Positions 4,468 through 5,966 of a stretch of 5,966 nucleotides of DNA are shown here, piece by piece. The position numbers and the translations under genes are program-made. How positions within the stretch are numbered: position 1 is the stretch's first letter; each line of letters begins with the position of its first letter. Origin of the DNA: DASVSL01 sp036388095 (lineage in GTDB: Bacteria; Patescibacteriota; Saccharimonadia; Saccharimonadales; Saccharimonadaceae); contig DASVSL010000079.1 of the NCBI GenBank assembly GCA_036388095.1, positions 1 to 5,966 of the forward strand, in the 5' to 3' direction. Under the pieces are notes generated by a model. It did no database searches. It was given only the letters and a program-made list of their open reading frames with translations, and had not been told where the DNA came from.

Positions 4468-4470
4468 ATT

Positions 4471-5460
4471 ATGAGTCTGTTTGATACGCTGATCGTCCAG
4501 CCGATCTTCAATTTGCTGGCGCTCATCTATGGCCTACTACCGGGCAATGATTTCGGCATCAGCCTGATCTTGTTCACCGTGCTCGTGCGTCTGGCGATGT
4601 GGCCACTGGTCCGTCGTCAACTACACCAAACCAAGCTAATGCGAGCCCTGCAACCAGAGCTCAAGCGGCTCAAGGCTAAAGCGAAAGGCGACCGTCAAAA
4701 AGAAGCGAGCGCGATGATGGAGCTGTACCGCGAGCGCGGTATCAAGCCGTTCGCCAGCTTCGGGTTACTGTTTTTGCAGTTGCCAATTTTCATTGCTCTG
4801 TACCGAGTGATTCAGATTATCACCACCGAGCGCGATCAAATCGCCACCTTTACCTATGCGCCGATCGAAACGCTACGCCCGATTGCTGACATTCTAAATA
4901 GCAGAACCTTCTCGTTCGATGAGTCGCTGCTCGGTATTATCAATCTGACCCTGCCAGGTATTGGTGCGGCTGGTTTGTACCTACCGGCTATCTTACTCGC
5001 CGCGTTCGCCGCAGCCCTTCAGTTTATTCAGTCGAAACAGATTACACCAAAACCCGATAGTGATAAGCGCCTGCGCGATGTCTTTCGTGACTCGGCGGCC
5101 GGCAACGATGTCGACCAGAGTGAGCTGAGTAGCCTAATGATGAACCGGATGATCTATTTGTTTCCGCTGCTGACGTTCGGTATCGGTCTTTACTTGCCGG
5201 GTGCGCTGACACTCTATTTCGCCGCCAGCAGCGCCGTCGCCGTCATCCAACAACACATGCTACTGAACCGTGACGTCGCCGAAATGGAAGATATCGCCGA
5301 TGAACCGACGCAGCCAAAAACCACCAAACCAGCCAAGAAGTCGGTCGCCGCAGCACCAAAACAGAACTCCTCAACCGAGACAACCGTCCGGGTCATAAAA
5401 GCTGACGAGGCAGGCGCACCGCCCGTCAGGAAGGCGAAGAAAAAGAAGAGGAGACGCTGA
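4471..5460 (+). CDS. yidC: Membrane protein insertase YidC/Oxa1 family
   Basis: YidC inserts proteins into the cytoplasmic membrane, alone or with SecYEG. The product has 329 residues, the short form without the large periplasmic domain of proteobacterial YidC. A hydrophobic N-terminal helix lies at about 4-23. A second segment, FGISLILFTVLVRLAMWPL, is at about 28-46, with the conserved groove arginine at R40. A charged helical hairpin (about 50-93) includes LMRALQPELKRLKAKAKGD. Further membrane segments are around 95-117, 164-190 and 226-262, the last with a proline-containing turn LYLPGALTLYF. The tail from about 275 is hydrophilic, rich in A, T, P and K, and ends KKKKRRR, which may contact the ribosome as in Oxa1-type proteins. 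There is no lipobox cysteine. No Shine-Dalgarno precedes the ATG, which lies 3 bases after rnpA, so coupling or a leaderless start is possible. Confidence 0.95.
   Translation: MSLFDTLIVQPIFNLLALIYGLLPGNDFGISLILFTVLVRLAMWPLVRRQLHQTKLMRALQPELKRLKAKAKGDRQKEASAMMELYRERGIKPFASFGLLFLQLPIFIALYRVIQIITTERDQIATFTYAPIETLRPIADILNSRTFSFDESLLGIINLTLPGIGAAGLYLPAILLAAFAAALQFIQSKQITPKPDSDKRLRDVFRDSAAGNDVDQSELSSLMMNRMIYLFPLLTFGIGLYLPGALTLYFAASSAVAVIQQHMLLNRDVAEMEDIADEPTQPKTTKPAKKSVAAAPKQNSSTETTVRVIKADEAGAPPVRKAKKKKRRR
5449..5453 (+). promoter_or_regulatory. Ribosome binding site of jag, inside the end of yidC
   Basis: AGGAG followed by 8 nt and ATG gives good spacing. It is embedded in the codons for the basic yidC tail, showing that jag is translated from the yidC message. 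The A/G-rich lysine and arginine codons therefore serve two purposes. Confidence 0.75.
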
Positions 5461-5461
5461 T

Positions 5462-5932
5462 ATGGACAAAGAAGCCACGATTCTGTTCGCCAAGAAATAC
5501 GTTGAAGACCTACTGTCATTTTTCGGCCTGAACGTCGAAGTCAAAGCCACGGCCGACGACGAAGTGATCGAGCTGAGTGTGCCAAGTACGCACCTAAACG
5601 GCTTTTTGATCGGCCAACGGGGCGATACGCTGCGTGCGTTTCAGCAGATGGTTTCAACCACCCTGAAGAATCAAGGGGCTGCCCTGCACCGCGTCAATTT
5701 AGATATTGCCGACTACAAACACCAGCGCTATGAACGGCTCGTTGAGCAGGTTGGTGACTGGGTTACCCAGCTGCGTGCTGATAAGCAACCGTTGCATTTA
5801 GACCCCATGAACGCCGCCGAACGTCGCGTCGTCCACCAAGCCGTCAGCGACTACAGCGACGTCGTGACACGCAGCGAAGGCGAAGGCCGCGATCGTCATA
5901 TTGTTCTCACCCTAGGCGAGACGACTACTTAA
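5462..5932 (+). CDS. jag: Jag/KhpB-type RNA-binding protein (KH + R3H domains)
   Basis: This is a cytoplasmic RNA-binding protein of the SpoIIIJ-associated family. In Gram-positive bacteria KhpB pairs with KhpA and affects cell division and small RNAs; the role here is unknown. The product has 156 residues. An N-terminal helix FAKKYVEDLLSFFGL leads into a KH domain with the RNA-binding GxxG loop LIGQRGDTL (G51-G54). A basic helix DYKHQRYERLVEQV follows, then the R3H domain with MNAAERRVVHQAV (R121-x3-H125) and RDRHIVLTL. Full-length relatives of about 200-250 residues carry an extra Jag_N domain, which is absent here. The start is one base after the yidC stop with an embedded ribosome binding site, so yidC and jag form an operon. 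The rest of the family core is intact. Confidence 0.93.
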   Translation: MDKEATILFAKKYVEDLLSFFGLNVEVKATADDEVIELSVPSTHLNGFLIGQRGDTLRAFQQMVSTTLKNQGAALHRVNLDIADYKHQRYERLVEQVGDWVTQLRADKQPLHLDPMNAAERRVVHQAVSDYSDVVTRSEGEGRDRHIVLTLGETTT

Positions 5933-5966
5933 GTTGAACGTTCGAGGGCGGCTTCGTAGGCGGCGT
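5929..5966 (-). CDS. Possible 3' end of a convergent gene (partial, unidentified)
   Basis: The minus strand is open from the right edge and ends AAYEAALERST-stop, with its TAA at 5931-5929 overlapping the jag TAA at 5930-5932. The alternating charged and alanine residues look like a real helical C-terminus. Only 11 codons are visible, so neither product nor reality can be established. If real, the two genes meet tail to tail with a 4-base overlap and no room for a terminator between them. Confidence 0.35.
   Translation of the reverse strand, partial: AAYEAALERST

Noticed and set aside
5214..5519. Minus-strand open frame of 101 codons opposite the yidC tail
   Set aside because: The run of F, L and S is the antisense image of the lysine-rich YidC tail.
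1..5966. Accessory cargo: CRISPR, transposon ends, toxin-antitoxin, phage defence, tRNA or rRNA
   Set aside because: No repeat array, inverted element ends, RNA gene or non-core gene is visible. All coding space is taken by the core origin gene set.

Overview
This window is a chromosomal replication-origin locus. Gene order and orientation are recF - dnaN - dnaA on the minus strand and rpmH - rnpA - yidC - jag/khpB on the plus strand, diverging from a DnaA-box-rich gap. All seven genes are recognisable from their own motifs, and I see no mobile element, CRISPR, tRNA, rRNA or accessory cargo. The proteins look like those of a Patescibacteria/CPR lineage, most likely Saccharibacteria (TM7). The pointers are a short Jag without its N-terminal domain, a compact YidC with a strongly basic tail, and the overall look of DnaA. 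This placement is inference and was not searched. TGA is used as a stop (dnaA, yidC), so the UGA-recoded CPR groups are disfavoured.

Layout: 1-856 holds recF (minus, 3' end cut by the window edge). 856-1950 is dnaN, overlapping recF by one base. 1951-2225 is a 275-base gap with degenerate DnaA boxes and a run of TAG-like trinucleotides that closely resembles a Bacillus-type DnaA-trio element. 2226-3602 is dnaA. 3603-3845 is the divergent gap with one perfect and three near-perfect DnaA boxes, the dnaA promoter, an AT-rich stretch and the rpmH promoter. 3846-3983 is rpmH, followed by a hairpin over its stop codon and a strong intrinsic terminator. 4090-4467 is rnpA, 4471-5460 yidC and 5462-5932 jag. 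The last bases may be the 3' end of a convergent minus-strand gene.

How the parts work together: DnaA would bind both box clusters flanking its own gene and open the DNA. The beta clamp (DnaN) then supports the polymerase, and RecF acts in gap repair. The plus-strand genes serve ribosome assembly (L34), tRNA 5' processing (RNase P protein), membrane protein insertion (YidC) and RNA binding (Jag). The most interesting points are regulatory: a bipartite origin with a DnaA-trio candidate in the dnaA-dnaN gap, a DnaA box overlapping the dnaA -35, and rpmH/rnpA apparently uncoupled by a terminator and each lacking a ribosome binding site, which suggests leaderless mRNAs. I did not find a new multi-gene system.
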